DNA of 64,000 nucleotides from the NCBI GenBank assembly GCA_018056705.1, contig JAGPFE010000010.1, positions 1-64,000 of the forward strand, in the 5' to 3' direction. The DNA comes from Candidatus Hydrogenedentota bacterium. GTDB taxonomy: Bacteria; Hydrogenedentota; Hydrogenedentia; Hydrogenedentales; CAITNO01. The translations under genes were made by a program, and so were the position numbers. The notes under the pieces were generated by a model. That model was not told where the DNA came from, did no database searches, and saw only the letters and a program-made list of their open reading frames with translations. Below, piece after piece: positions 8,307-16,042 of this stretch; within the stretch, counting starts at the first letter, position 1, and each line of letters begins with the position of its first letter.

Positions 8307-10733
8307 TCATTCTTCATAATGAATGGGAGGCCTGGGCGGTCCCTGGTAAGGGGCTGCACCGTCCGTATTGATTACCGGCAAGGGCTCGCTGGCGGCCGTC
8401 GCGCCGGAGTCGGGGGACTGGATCATGCCGTAGTACCGGGCCATCCAGTAATCGTGCAGCCAGCCAGTGGGTTCCACCATGACATTGCCACTTCCTCCCC
8501 GCAAGGGCAGGGCAGAGCGACTTCCCCGCTTGGCACTGCTTTCCCGGGAGGATATGGATTTGACGCCCCCGCCCACGTTGGGATATCCCGGTTCGGGGTA
8601 CAGATCATCACGGTGGCTATTGTCGTGGGCATGTTCGCGCAGGTCAATGGGCCACGCGCGAAGGTCTTCCATCGCGTCATCAAGATCGCAGTCATTTCCG
8701 GTCATGGCACCGTACAGGATATTGAACCAGGCCGTTTTTTCCATGCGCTTAATGGCCCAGCTGCGTTCAAGGCTTCGCGCGTAGATGCTCCGGAGCACGG
8801 GGTCCTTCGTGTGCCACATCAGGGGAAAATAGCAGAAGAACGCGAGTTCATCATCCCATGGCGTAATGTCGTCGGGCGGGAAAGTCAGTTTCTGCCGGAC
8901 GGTGTAGCGGTGATATCCCCAGTCGAGCAGTTGCCGCAATCCATCCAGGAAGAAAGGATCACCGGTCATGGCGTAGGCGGTAATGGTGTAGGCCTGGGCT
9001 TCCATGCCGTTGAGGCCCCGGGCGTACATCCCGTAGGGTCGTTGCAGGTATTCAGGATCCCAGCGGGCCCATCGGGTGGTGCGACCGTCGGCGTCGATGA
9101 CTTTCCATCCGTGGGTGATAATGTGGCGACTGATACGTTCCAGGTGGGCGGCCGCGCGCTGCTTTTCCGGTCCCCGGGCGGCAAGGTGATGGAACACGGT
9201 AACGGCATAGAAATGGGCCGAAACCTCGTCGCTGGACACGTCTCCTTTCCATTCCCAGGGTTCTTGTCGTGCCTTGTACCATCGGGCTGGTTGCCCCCCC
9301 GATCCCTGTTCGGCCTTGGTATCTTCGTCCGCGGGTGACCAGATGGCGCGGGCGATCAGTCCCGGCACGCCGGTGACTTCCTCGAGCCAGGCCATGGCCT
9401 CGAAACTGTTTACGGCTTCGCGGCGGGCGGTCTCGTCGCCCGTGGCGGCGTACTTGAAACTCATGGCAGCGAGGTAATGAGCGGTCCACCCCCCATCGTT
9501 ATCGCTGATTTCCCTGATCCAGGGTCCATCGGGCGATCTCCGATACAGGGAGTGGACGAATCCCATGCGCTTGAAACCGAGCTCATCCATGCGCTTTTCG
9601 TAATAAGCGGCTTTTTCGGCCAGGGTAGTCGGCGTGAACCGGATGACGGCTAGCCCGCCATTCGTCGCGACGGCAACCGTGTGATGGTCCACCGCGACAC
9701 TGTGCACGTGGTTGTCCGGCAGCCAATGGGTCGCGCCGTAGTAATGGCACCGGTTTTCGTCAATGAAATAGCGGATCAGGCCGCGTTCCGATCCGATCCA
9801 CAGGTCCCGCGCGAACCCAGGCGCCAGGCAGGTGAGTGATTCCACGGGTAGCCCATCCGGGCCCTTGTACGTCTCGATCAGCATACCCCGCAGGATGGCT
9901 AAACCCCGGGAGGTCGCGAAAAATAACCGGTTTCCGATGGCCGTCATGTCCCTGAAGCGCGCGCCCGGCGGCCACTGTCCCCAGTCATACACGGCGGATA
10001 CAATGGCTTCACCGTCGAAGAGTTCCGGGCCGTCGGTTTTCAAGCCATAAATGGTTTCACTGTAGGAGGCCAGGGCAAGGTGCGGGCCGAATTTCAGGGG
10101 TTCAGGCAGGATCTGCGTGCCGTCCTCGAGGGTATAGGTGATATCCTGGTGGCGGTATCCCTGTTCCGGCATGATGTCCCGGAAACCGGATCCGGTCCAC
10201 TGGTACACGGCGTCACCAATGGACGCGTGGATCACCCCCCGGTGGAGGGTCATGGCGGAGGCAGGCTGATCGGCGACCTTGCCCCATGAACCGTCGGGCT
10301 GTAAATGGAACAGCGCGTCATCCGTGGAAACCCAGAGAGAACCGTCGGGCGCGAAGAGCCGCTGGACCCTCTCCGGCGCGCCTACGACTTCAAGCAGTTG
10401 TTTCCCGCTGCTGGAGTCTAGTTGGAACAATTTTTCTCCGGAGATTACGAACAGGCCAGATTCCGTTACAGCGACCGAGGTGACGGGGTCGGTGGTCGGA
10501 ACCTGGATTACCCAATCCTGGAGAAAGGGCTGGTCGGGCTGGGGACGCCACAGCCGGGAATTTTCCGGCCGAAGGAAAGGATCCGCGTCGGGCTTGACTG
10601 CCACGGGGTCGTGGGACAACTCGAAACGGAGGGGTACCTCCACGGAAGCAACCGCGGGAAACACGGTTAACACCCAAAGCCCTGCAAACAGCACGCGAAC
10701 CGTGCGATGACCCGTGGCATGACGTTTTCTCAT
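8307..10733 (-). CDS. Large secreted beta-propeller protein with C-terminal helical domain, function unknown
   Basis: An 808-residue protein with an N-terminal signal segment (basic residues, then a hydrophobic stretch ending in AVASV). Residues about 60-360 show repeats like those of two-component regulator propellers, such as DLWIGSERGLIRYF and VAVATNGGLAVIRF. Residues about 380-720 are helix-rich and contain repeated tryptophan/tyrosine-rich blocks, suggesting an alpha/alpha barrel like those of carbohydrate-active enzymes (inference). No catalytic motif can be assigned. The C-terminus is proline-rich. GGAG lies 9 nt before ATG 10733. The gene starts 42 bp after pyrC on the same strand, so it may be cotranscribed despite no obvious pathway link. 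Confidence 0.8.
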   Translation of the reverse strand: MRKRHATGHRTVRVLFAGLWVLTVFPAVASVEVPLRFELSHDPVAVKPDADPFLRPENSRLWRPQPDQPFLQDWVIQVPTTDPVTSVAVTESGLFVISGEKLFQLDSSSGKQLLEVVGAPERVQRLFAPDGSLWVSTDDALFHLQPDGSWGKVADQPASAMTLHRGVIHASIGDAVYQWTGSGFRDIMPEQGYRHQDITYTLEDGTQILPEPLKFGPHLALASYSETIYGLKTDGPELFDGEAIVSAVYDWGQWPPGARFRDMTAIGNRLFFATSRGLAILRGMLIETYKGPDGLPVESLTCLAPGFARDLWIGSERGLIRYFIDENRCHYYGATHWLPDNHVHSVAVDHHTVAVATNGGLAVIRFTPTTLAEKAAYYEKRMDELGFKRMGFVHSLYRRSPDGPWIREISDNDGGWTAHYLAAMSFKYAATGDETARREAVNSFEAMAWLEEVTGVPGLIARAIWSPADEDTKAEQGSGGQPARWYKARQEPWEWKGDVSSDEVSAHFYAVTVFHHLAARGPEKQRAAAHLERISRHIITHGWKVIDADGRTTRWARWDPEYLQRPYGMYARGLNGMEAQAYTITAYAMTGDPFFLDGLRQLLDWGYHRYTVRQKLTFPPDDITPWDDELAFFCYFPLMWHTKDPVLRSIYARSLERSWAIKRMEKTAWFNILYGAMTGNDCDLDDAMEDLRAWPIDLREHAHDNSHRDDLYPEPGYPNVGGGVKSISSRESSAKRGSRSALPLRGGSGNVMVEPTGWLHDYWMARYYGMIQSPDSGATAASEPLPVINTDGAAPYQGPPRPPIHYEE

Positions 10734-10775
10734 GATTTTCACTCCCGGTAGTTGTTCTGTCGGCACCATGCGGTA

Positions 10776-12047
10776 TCAGGGGCACTGATAAACCAGGTTG
10801 CCGCCGCAGAAGGTATAGCGCACGCGTCCCTGGAGGGTTTTTCCGAGGTAGGGGGTGTTATGGCTTTTCGACGCCAGGTCATTCCGGGTAACCGTCCAGG
10901 TGGCGTTCGGATCGAACACGCACAGGTCCGCGGGGGTTTCGGGCGCGATGGTTCCAGCCGGGAGTCCGCAGACGCGCGCGGGTCCCGTGGTCATGAGTTC
11001 AATCGCTTTTTCCAGGGTAACGTGTCCGGGTTTGACCAGGTAGGTCATGGTGACGGCCAGCATGGTTTCAAGGCCGATGATGCCGAACGGGGCATACTGG
11101 AATTCCACGTTTTTCTCGGTGGCCGTGTGGGGAGCATGGTCGGTGGCGATGTTATCGATCGTACCGTCCTGGATGCCAGCGATGATGGTCTCGATGTCCT
11201 CGGGTCCCCTGAGAGGCGGGTACATTTTGGCGTTGGTGTTGAACTGGTCCGCTGCCTCGTCGGTCAGGCTGAAGTAATGCGGGGCGGTTTCGGCGGTGAC
11301 CCGCGCGCCGCGTTTTTTTGCCTGGCGCACGATCTCGATCGCGCCGGCGGTAGAGATGTGCTGGATGTGGATGTGGGCGCCGGCGAGCATGGCAAGGCGG
11401 ATGTTTCGATCAACCCGGATGTCTTCGGCCTCCCGGGGAATGCCGGGGATGCCCAGCCGGGTGGCGGTATACCCTTCGTTCATCGCGCCCCCCTCGCTAA
11501 GGGCTTCGTCCTGGCAGTGCGCAAAGTATGGGAGCCCGACCATGGCGGCGTATTCCAGCACCCTGCGCAGGACCGCGCTACTGGCAATATCATTGCCATC
11601 GTCCGTGACGGCGACCGCGCCGGCGGCCTTCAGGTCGGCCATTTCGGTGATTTCTTCTCCTTTCCGGCCCTTGGTGGCGCACGCGGTGGAATACACCCGG
11701 ACGCAGGCGGTGGCGGCGATACGGCGGGTAACCAGTTCGAGGATTCCGGAGTTGTCGATGGGTGGGTTGGTGTTGGGCATCATCACTACCGAGGTGACCC
11801 CTCCCGCCGCGGCGGCCCGGCTGCCGGATGCGATGGTTTCCTTGGACTCGAACCCCGGTTCCCGGAAATGTACCTGGATATCCACGAGACCCGGGCAGAT
11901 GACCAAACCTTCCAGGTCCAGGGTTTCATCCGCGCGGAGTCCCCGGCCAATTTCCCGGATTTTTCCATCCGCGATGACAAGGTCCATGGGTTCCGAGATA
12001 CCGGACGCGGGATCGATCAGGTGACCGTTAATCAGCGCGAGCGCCAT
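10776..12047 (-). CDS. pyrC: Dihydroorotase
   Basis: This 423-residue protein catalyses carbamoyl-aspartate/dihydroorotate interconversion, the third step of pyrimidine synthesis. Family motifs present are VHFREPG (residues 59-65), GGVTSVVMMPNTNPP, FAHCQDE, HIQHISTAG and the catalytic ATDHAPH. The first metal motif, normally HxH, reads Q58-V-H60, so one conserved ligand His is Gln. The other ligand motifs look intact. ATG 12047 is used because GAGGA sits 8 nt upstream; an in-frame GTG at 12062 overlaps the pyrB stop region. The order pyrR-pyrB-pyrC is a common bacterial operon. Reduced activity, or a structural role in a PyrB-PyrC complex as described for some bacteria, is possible. Confidence 0.92.
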   Translation of the reverse strand: MALALINGHLIDPASGISEPMDLVIADGKIREIGRGLRADETLDLEGLVICPGLVDIQVHFREPGFESKETIASGSRAAAAGGVTSVVMMPNTNPPIDNSGILELVTRRIAATACVRVYSTACATKGRKGEEITEMADLKAAGAVAVTDDGNDIASSAVLRRVLEYAAMVGLPYFAHCQDEALSEGGAMNEGYTATRLGIPGIPREAEDIRVDRNIRLAMLAGAHIHIQHISTAGAIEIVRQAKKRGARVTAETAPHYFSLTDEAADQFNTNAKMYPPLRGPEDIETIIAGIQDGTIDNIATDHAPHTATEKNVEFQYAPFGIIGLETMLAVTMTYLVKPGHVTLEKAIELMTTGPARVCGLPAGTIAPETPADLCVFDPNATWTVTRNDLASKSHNTPYLGKTLQGRVRYTFCGGNLVYQCP

Positions 12048-12058
12048 GGTGTCATTCC

Positions 12059-13054
12059 TCACGAAGGCGTGTGTCCGGACGCGGCCGGACTGTTGGCCAG
12101 CAGGTGCATGACGGCCATCCGCGTGGCTACGCCGTTGGTGACCTGCCGGAGGATCAGGCTACGGGGACTGTCCGCCACGCTGGTAGACAGTTCAACATCC
12201 CGATTAATAGGCCCCGGATGCATGACCACCGCGTGGTCGGGAGCCCATTTCAGGGATTCTTCGTCGATCCGGAACAGTCGGACGTATTCCCGGATGGATG
12301 GGAACAGTCCGCTGCTCTGCCGCTCGAGTTGCAGGCGCAGGGCGTAAATGGCGTCCACGTCCTCGAGGGCCTGGCGCAGGCAGGTAGTCACGCGCGCGCC
12401 CATGCGTTCAATATGGGCAGGCAACAGGGTAGATGGACCACACACGGTGATTTCCGCGCCAAGTTTCCGGAACGCGTGGATATTGCTGCGGGCGACCCTG
12501 CTGTGAGCGATATCACCGATGATGGCAATCCGCACGCCATCCAGTCCGGCCTGGGGATTGCCCAGGCGTTTCCGTGTGGCTTCGCGCAGGGTGAAACAGT
12601 CGAGCAGTGCCTGGGTGGGATGCTCATGGCGACCATCGCCCGCGTTGATGATGTGGGAAGCATGACTGGCGGCCAGCAGATGTGCCGCGCCGGCGCAACT
12701 GTGGCGGATCACGATGATGTCGGCGGTCATGGCCTCGATGTTCGCCAGGGTATCGTGGAGCGTCTCTCCCTTGACCGAACTGGAGGAGGAAGCGGCGATG
12801 GCGAGGGTGTCGGCGCTGAGACGCTTGGCGGCCAACTCGAAGGAGGACCGTGTGCGCGTGCTGGGTTCGTGGAACCACAGGACGACCAGGCGCCCTTGCA
12901 GAAGAGGGACCTTTTTGATACCGCTGGCCCGCCGGGATACCGCCACGAACTGGGGCGTGGTATCGAGGATCAGTTCAATTTCCTCCCGTGAAAGATCCGC
13001 GATGGCCACCAGGTCCTTTCGGTTCCATTGCGTTCCTGTCATACCGACTGTCAT
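12059..13054 (-). CDS. pyrB: Aspartate carbamoyltransferase catalytic subunit
   Basis: A 331-residue enzyme that joins carbamoyl phosphate and aspartate, the committed step of pyrimidine synthesis. The carbamoyl-phosphate loop HEPSTRTRSSFE is visible, as is the active-site Lys in SVKGETLHDT. Also present are IRHSCAGAAH, HEHPTQALLD, the GDIAHSRVARS aspartate-domain motif and HPGPINRDVE near the C-terminus. All expected catalytic residues appear present. Its ATG overlaps the pyrR stop (ATGA), and pyrC follows after 11 bp, so the three genes are almost certainly one operon. A second in-frame Met at 13042 is possible but has no better ribosome site. No pyrI regulatory subunit is adjacent. Confidence 0.96.
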   Translation of the reverse strand: MTVGMTGTQWNRKDLVAIADLSREEIELILDTTPQFVAVSRRASGIKKVPLLQGRLVVLWFHEPSTRTRSSFELAAKRLSADTLAIAASSSSSVKGETLHDTLANIEAMTADIIVIRHSCAGAAHLLAASHASHIINAGDGRHEHPTQALLDCFTLREATRKRLGNPQAGLDGVRIAIIGDIAHSRVARSNIHAFRKLGAEITVCGPSTLLPAHIERMGARVTTCLRQALEDVDAIYALRLQLERQSSGLFPSIREYVRLFRIDEESLKWAPDHAVVMHPGPINRDVELSTSVADSPRSLILRQVTNGVATRMAVMHLLANSPAASGHTPS

Positions 13055-13668
13055 ACCCGGAAATCTCCCTGGGAACCGGATTCCTTCTCCCGGTCAGTAT
13101 TGTTTTCCGGCAGGCGCTGCACGAGGACCACGTCTTCACCATCCACTTCCTCGAGCCGCACGAACACCCATTCGCCCCGGCTGGTGGAAATGGGATACCC
13201 GAGGTAATCTGCCTGTATGGGCAATTCCCGTCCGCCCCGATCTATCAGGCAGGCCAACTGGATCCGGCGGGGTCGCCCATAATCCATCACTTCATCCATG
13301 GCGGCGCGAATGGTGCGGCCCGCGGCCAGCACATCATCCACCAGGACGATGGTGCGGTCTTCCACGGAGAAGTCGAAGTGAGTTTCCCCCTTGAATTCGG
13401 GCATGGCGCCACTGCGCACGTCGTCCCGGTAAAGCGTGGTCGCGAGACTACCGACCGGTGGTTCCATGCCCGTGAAATGGGCGATCAGGCGGGCGAGGCG
13501 ATCGGCCAGGGGACGCCCCCTGCGGAGAATACCCAGCAGGGCCAGTTCCCCCAGTCGATCCGCGTTGTCCGAGGCGATGGCGATGGCAAGGCTCCGCAAA
13601 GTGGCGGCCATGGCGGACCGGTCCATTACCACCAGGGATTCTACGTCCGGTCGCCATTCAGGCGTCAT
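13051..13668 (-). CDS. pyrR: PyrR, pyrimidine operon regulator / uracil phosphoribosyltransferase homologue
   Basis: A 205-residue PRTase-fold protein. The PRPP-binding motif VLVDDVLAAGRTIRAAMD is diagnostic and matches PyrR closely. In Gram-positive bacteria PyrR binds pyr mRNA and promotes attenuation when UMP is high, and many members also have uracil phosphoribosyltransferase activity. ATG 13668 is chosen because AGGA lies about 8 nt upstream and the usual PyrR N-terminus aligns there. The longer open frame upstream would include the promoter region. It is the first gene of pyrRBC. I could not identify a convincing PyrR-binding loop in the leader, so the mode of control is unknown. Confidence 0.92.
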   Translation of the reverse strand: MTPEWRPDVESLVVMDRSAMAATLRSLAIAIASDNADRLGELALLGILRRGRPLADRLARLIAHFTGMEPPVGSLATTLYRDDVRSGAMPEFKGETHFDFSVEDRTIVLVDDVLAAGRTIRAAMDEVMDYGRPRRIQLACLIDRGGRELPIQADYLGYPISTSRGEWVFVRLEEVDGEDVVLVQRLPENNTDREKESGSQGDFRV

Positions 13669-13777
13669 GAGACCATCCTTTCGCGCGCATGGCTGCCTCC
13701 CTTGTCCGTGGGTAAAAACTGTGTAAACGCCCTCTGGCTTCGCTTTCGCGAACGGTTCCGCGCCTCCGGGTGCGTGT

Positions 13778-13807
13778 ACTATACGATAATCGACCGGGAA
13801 GCGTCGA
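13778..13807 (-). promoter_or_regulatory. Candidate pyrRBC promoter
   Basis: On the minus strand TCGACG (13802-13807) and TATAGT (13778-13783) are 18 bp apart. The predicted transcript start is near 13771, leaving a leader of about 100 nt before pyrR. The leader contains a small hairpin, a 5-bp stem with GAAA loop at 13739-13752, and later a run of six T. Confidence 0.45.
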
Positions 13808-13955
13808 GTAAAGAGCAAAGGCGGGTCTGGTAGAGGGTACAGGAGGTCGCGCTTTTCGCGTGAATATGGGCCCCTGTCGTTTTGACCAGCGCGGCAGGAA
13901 GAATCATAAATGACACGCAAATGCCGTCGGTTTATACATTACAGATAAGGGAATA

Positions 13956-13985
13956 AAGATTTCTCGCTTCGCTCGAAATGACAAT
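13956..13985. repeat. Palindrome-derived dispersed repeat, half copy
   Basis: The stretch AAGATTTCTCGCTTCGCTCG followed by AAATGACA is nearly identical to the right half of the larger inverted-repeat element at 47897-47979. It sits between pyrR and lpxA, and I see no partner half nearby. Confidence 0.6.
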
Positions 13986-14252
13986 ACCTTGAAAAAAAGG
14001 AGAGAACTTCAATGGAGAGGGAAACGTTCCGATCGAACGCGTGAACCCGTCAACCGAGGAAAAATGCCTGCCCCCCTTTAAGTTTTCCGCGAGGTCCAGC
14101 CCAAAGGTCTGCGCAACCGAAGTACAATTCCCAGGATCGTGGGATTGATTCCACCACTCCGAATCGGTTTCAATATTGCGAGAGGGGCGAAAGGGGGCAC
14201 GGCATGGGAAACGCGGAGGTCTCCCACCGCTTCAGGCGACAGAGAAAGGCCT

Positions 14253-15041
14253 ATGAAAATTCATCCTTACGCGATTGTGCATCCCAACGCGCGGCTGGCC
14301 GATGACGTGGAGGTTATGGCCTTTTCCATCATTGAAGAAGACGTGGAGATTGGCCCAGGCTGCGTGATCGGTCCCCACTGCGTGATTGGCGCGGGGACGG
14401 TCATGGGGTCGGGGAACCGGACCTACAGCGGGGCCCAGATCGGCGTGCCGCCGCAGGACCTGAAACATCTGCCGGGCGTTCATGGCCGGACGGTGATCGG
14501 TGATCACAACATCTTCCGGGAGTCGGTGACGGTCAGTTCCAGCACGGTGTACCGGTTAGACGATCCCCCCCGGGAAACGCGCATCGGTAGTAACTGCCTG
14601 TTCATGGCCTGTTCCCATGTGGCACATGATTGCACCGTGGGTGACAGGGTGGTTATGGCGAACTGCGCGGGGCTAGCCGGTCATGTGACCGTGGAAGATG
14701 GCGCGATCCTGGGTGGGCTCGCGGGAGTGCACCAGTTCTGCACCGTGGGCAGAATGGCCTTTATCGGTGGCATGTCCCGGATCAACATGGATGTGCTGCC
14801 CTTCATGATCATGGAAGGGCATCCCGCCCGGTGTTATGGTCCGAACCAGGTGGGACTCACCCGTAACGGGTATACTAAAGAGCAGGTCGCGCGGATCCGT
14901 AAAATCTTCCGTATTATTTACCGGTCTAACCTGAACATGAGCCAGGCGGTAGAGGAAATCAGGCGGTCGGTGGAAGACTGCGAGGAAAAAAAGATTATCC
15001 TGGCCTTCATTGAAAATTCCCGCCGAGGCATATCCCGATAA
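14253..15041 (+). CDS. lpxA: Acyl-ACP--UDP-N-acetylglucosamine O-acyltransferase
   Basis: A 262-residue left-handed beta-helix acyltransferase that performs the first step of lipid A synthesis in the cytoplasm. Hexapeptide repeats run through the first 190 residues, for example IGPHCVIGAGTVMGSGN. The family signature GVPPQDLKH follows, and the catalytic His lies in SHVAHDCTVGD. The C-terminal helical domain is complete. ATG 14253 fits the family N-terminus (MKIHPYAIVHP), with AGAAAGG just upstream. It heads a tight cluster with a GnnA-like oxidoreductase and lpxB. That arrangement suggests the acceptor could be the 3-amino analogue UDP-GlcNAc3N rather than UDP-GlcNAc (inference). Confidence 0.95.
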   Translation: MKIHPYAIVHPNARLADDVEVMAFSIIEEDVEIGPGCVIGPHCVIGAGTVMGSGNRTYSGAQIGVPPQDLKHLPGVHGRTVIGDHNIFRESVTVSSSTVYRLDDPPRETRIGSNCLFMACSHVAHDCTVGDRVVMANCAGLAGHVTVEDGAILGGLAGVHQFCTVGRMAFIGGMSRINMDVLPFMIMEGHPARCYGPNQVGLTRNGYTKEQVARIRKIFRIIYRSNLNMSQAVEEIRRSVEDCEEKKIILAFIENSRRGISR

Positions 15042-15088
15042 CAGGTCCAGGGCGATTGGCATCGCGCGGGAGAAAGCGGAAACAGGAC

Positions 15089-16042
15089 ATGAACAATCTT
15101 CGCCTGGGGGTCATTGGCGTGGGGCACCTTGGGTATCATCACGCCCGCCTGTATGCCGCCATGGATGGGGTGGAACTGGTGGGGGTGGCAGACCTGGATG
15201 ACGCCCGTAGGGAAAAAGCAGTCGCGAACTTTGGTGTCCGGGCATTTGCCGACTGGCGGGAACTGCTCAATGCCGGGGTAGACGCGGTTTCCGTGGCCAC
15301 TCCCACGACCACCCACGCGGAGATCGCGGACGCCTGCCTGCGCGCGGGTGCCCATGTGCTGGTTGAAAAGCCGATTACCGATTCGCTCGCGTCCGCCCGG
15401 ATGTTGATCGAAACGGCCGCCCGCGCGGGACGGTTGCTGCAGGTTGGCCACGTGGAACGCTTTAACGGCGCGGTTATGGCCCTGTCAGGCGTGATAAGCG
15501 ATCCGAAGTTTATCGAGTGCCACCGGTTGAGTCCTTACCCGGGACGGGGGTGCGACGTGAGCGTGGCCCATGACCTGATGATTCACGACCTGGACATCGT
15601 GCTGAAACTGGTAAACAGCGATCCGGTCAGCGTGGACGCGGTGGGCATTCCCATCTTTTCCGACACGGAGGACATTGTGAACGCGCGAATCCACTTCGCG
15701 TCGGGTTGCGTGGCGAACCTGACGGCCAGCCGGGTGTCCATGGAACGGATGCGCAAGATACGGATTTTCGATGTCAACGCGTATGTTTCCACGGATTACA
15801 GCGCGCAGCAGGTACTGGTATATCGACGCAAACCGGGTGACGTGCCCGAGGGCGTGAATCCCATGACGTGGATCACGGTGGAGTCGCTACCCGTGCGTCA
15901 GGAGGAACCGCTCCGGATGGAACTGGAATCTTTCGTGGCAGCCATCCGGGGGGAGACGCCCGTGCAGGTGACGGGGGAAGACGCCTATCGCGCCCTCGCG
16001 CTCGCGGAGACGATCGTGGAGCAGTGCGGGAGTCATCGGTGA
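15089..16042 (+). CDS. Gfo/Idh/MocA oxidoreductase between lpxA and lpxB (GnnA-like)
   Basis: A 317-residue cytoplasmic NAD(P)-dependent oxidoreductase. The Rossmann motif GVIGVGHLGYHH is at residues 7-18, the family EKP motif (VLVEKPITDS) at about 92-95, and a catalytic-region HDLMIHDLDIVL block near 175. In Acidithiobacillus ferrooxidans, gnnA (UDP-GlcNAc 3-dehydrogenase) and gnnB lie between lpxA and lpxB. GnnA belongs to this family, so the position supports a role in making UDP-GlcNAc3N for amide-linked lipid A. No aminotransferase (GnnB) is adjacent here, so the assignment stays tentative. ATG 15089 has GGA 8 nt upstream. The stop overlaps the lpxB GTG start (GTGA). Confidence 0.88.
   Translation: MNNLRLGVIGVGHLGYHHARLYAAMDGVELVGVADLDDARREKAVANFGVRAFADWRELLNAGVDAVSVATPTTTHAEIADACLRAGAHVLVEKPITDSLASARMLIETAARAGRLLQVGHVERFNGAVMALSGVISDPKFIECHRLSPYPGRGCDVSVAHDLMIHDLDIVLKLVNSDPVSVDAVGIPIFSDTEDIVNARIHFASGCVANLTASRVSMERMRKIRIFDVNAYVSTDYSAQQVLVYRRKPGDVPEGVNPMTWITVESLPVRQEEPLRMELESFVAAIRGETPVQVTGEDAYRALALAETIVEQCGSHR

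Larger units (their letters stand above)
13669..14252. other. Divergent intergenic region between pyrR and lpxA
   Basis: This 584-bp gap carries the pyr promoter and leader on the minus strand, a 30-bp palindrome-derived repeat at 13956-13985, and the upstream region of lpxA. A possible lpxA promoter is TTGATT-N18-TTCAAT at 14145-14174 (weak). A ten-codon reading frame at 14012-14044 follows an AAGGAG ribosome site but is too short to call a gene. Nothing else is recognised. Confidence 0.6.

Noticed and set aside
8241-9338. Long plus-strand open frame of 365 codons
   Set aside because: It lies entirely opposite the propeller-protein gene and part of its upstream gap. GC-rich antisense codons commonly produce such frames. 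No domain is recognisable.
10752-12347. Plus-strand open frame of 531 codons opposite pyrC and pyrB
   Set aside because: The opposite strand carries two unmistakable enzymes with ribosome sites. This frame mirrors their codons and has no ribosome site or family match.
13669-13770. Possible PyrR-binding loop and attenuator
   Set aside because: A segment partly resembles the binding consensus, but several conserved positions differ and no strong terminator hairpin follows. I do not call it.
13669-13920. N-terminal extension of PyrR to 289 residues
   Set aside because: The extra 84 residues do not resemble PyrR and cover the promoter and leader. A good ribosome site precedes ATG 13668.
15868-16039. 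Upstream extension of LpxB within the oxidoreductase gene
   Set aside because: The open frame continues upstream from 15868, but the family N-terminus and ribosome site place the start at GTG 16039.
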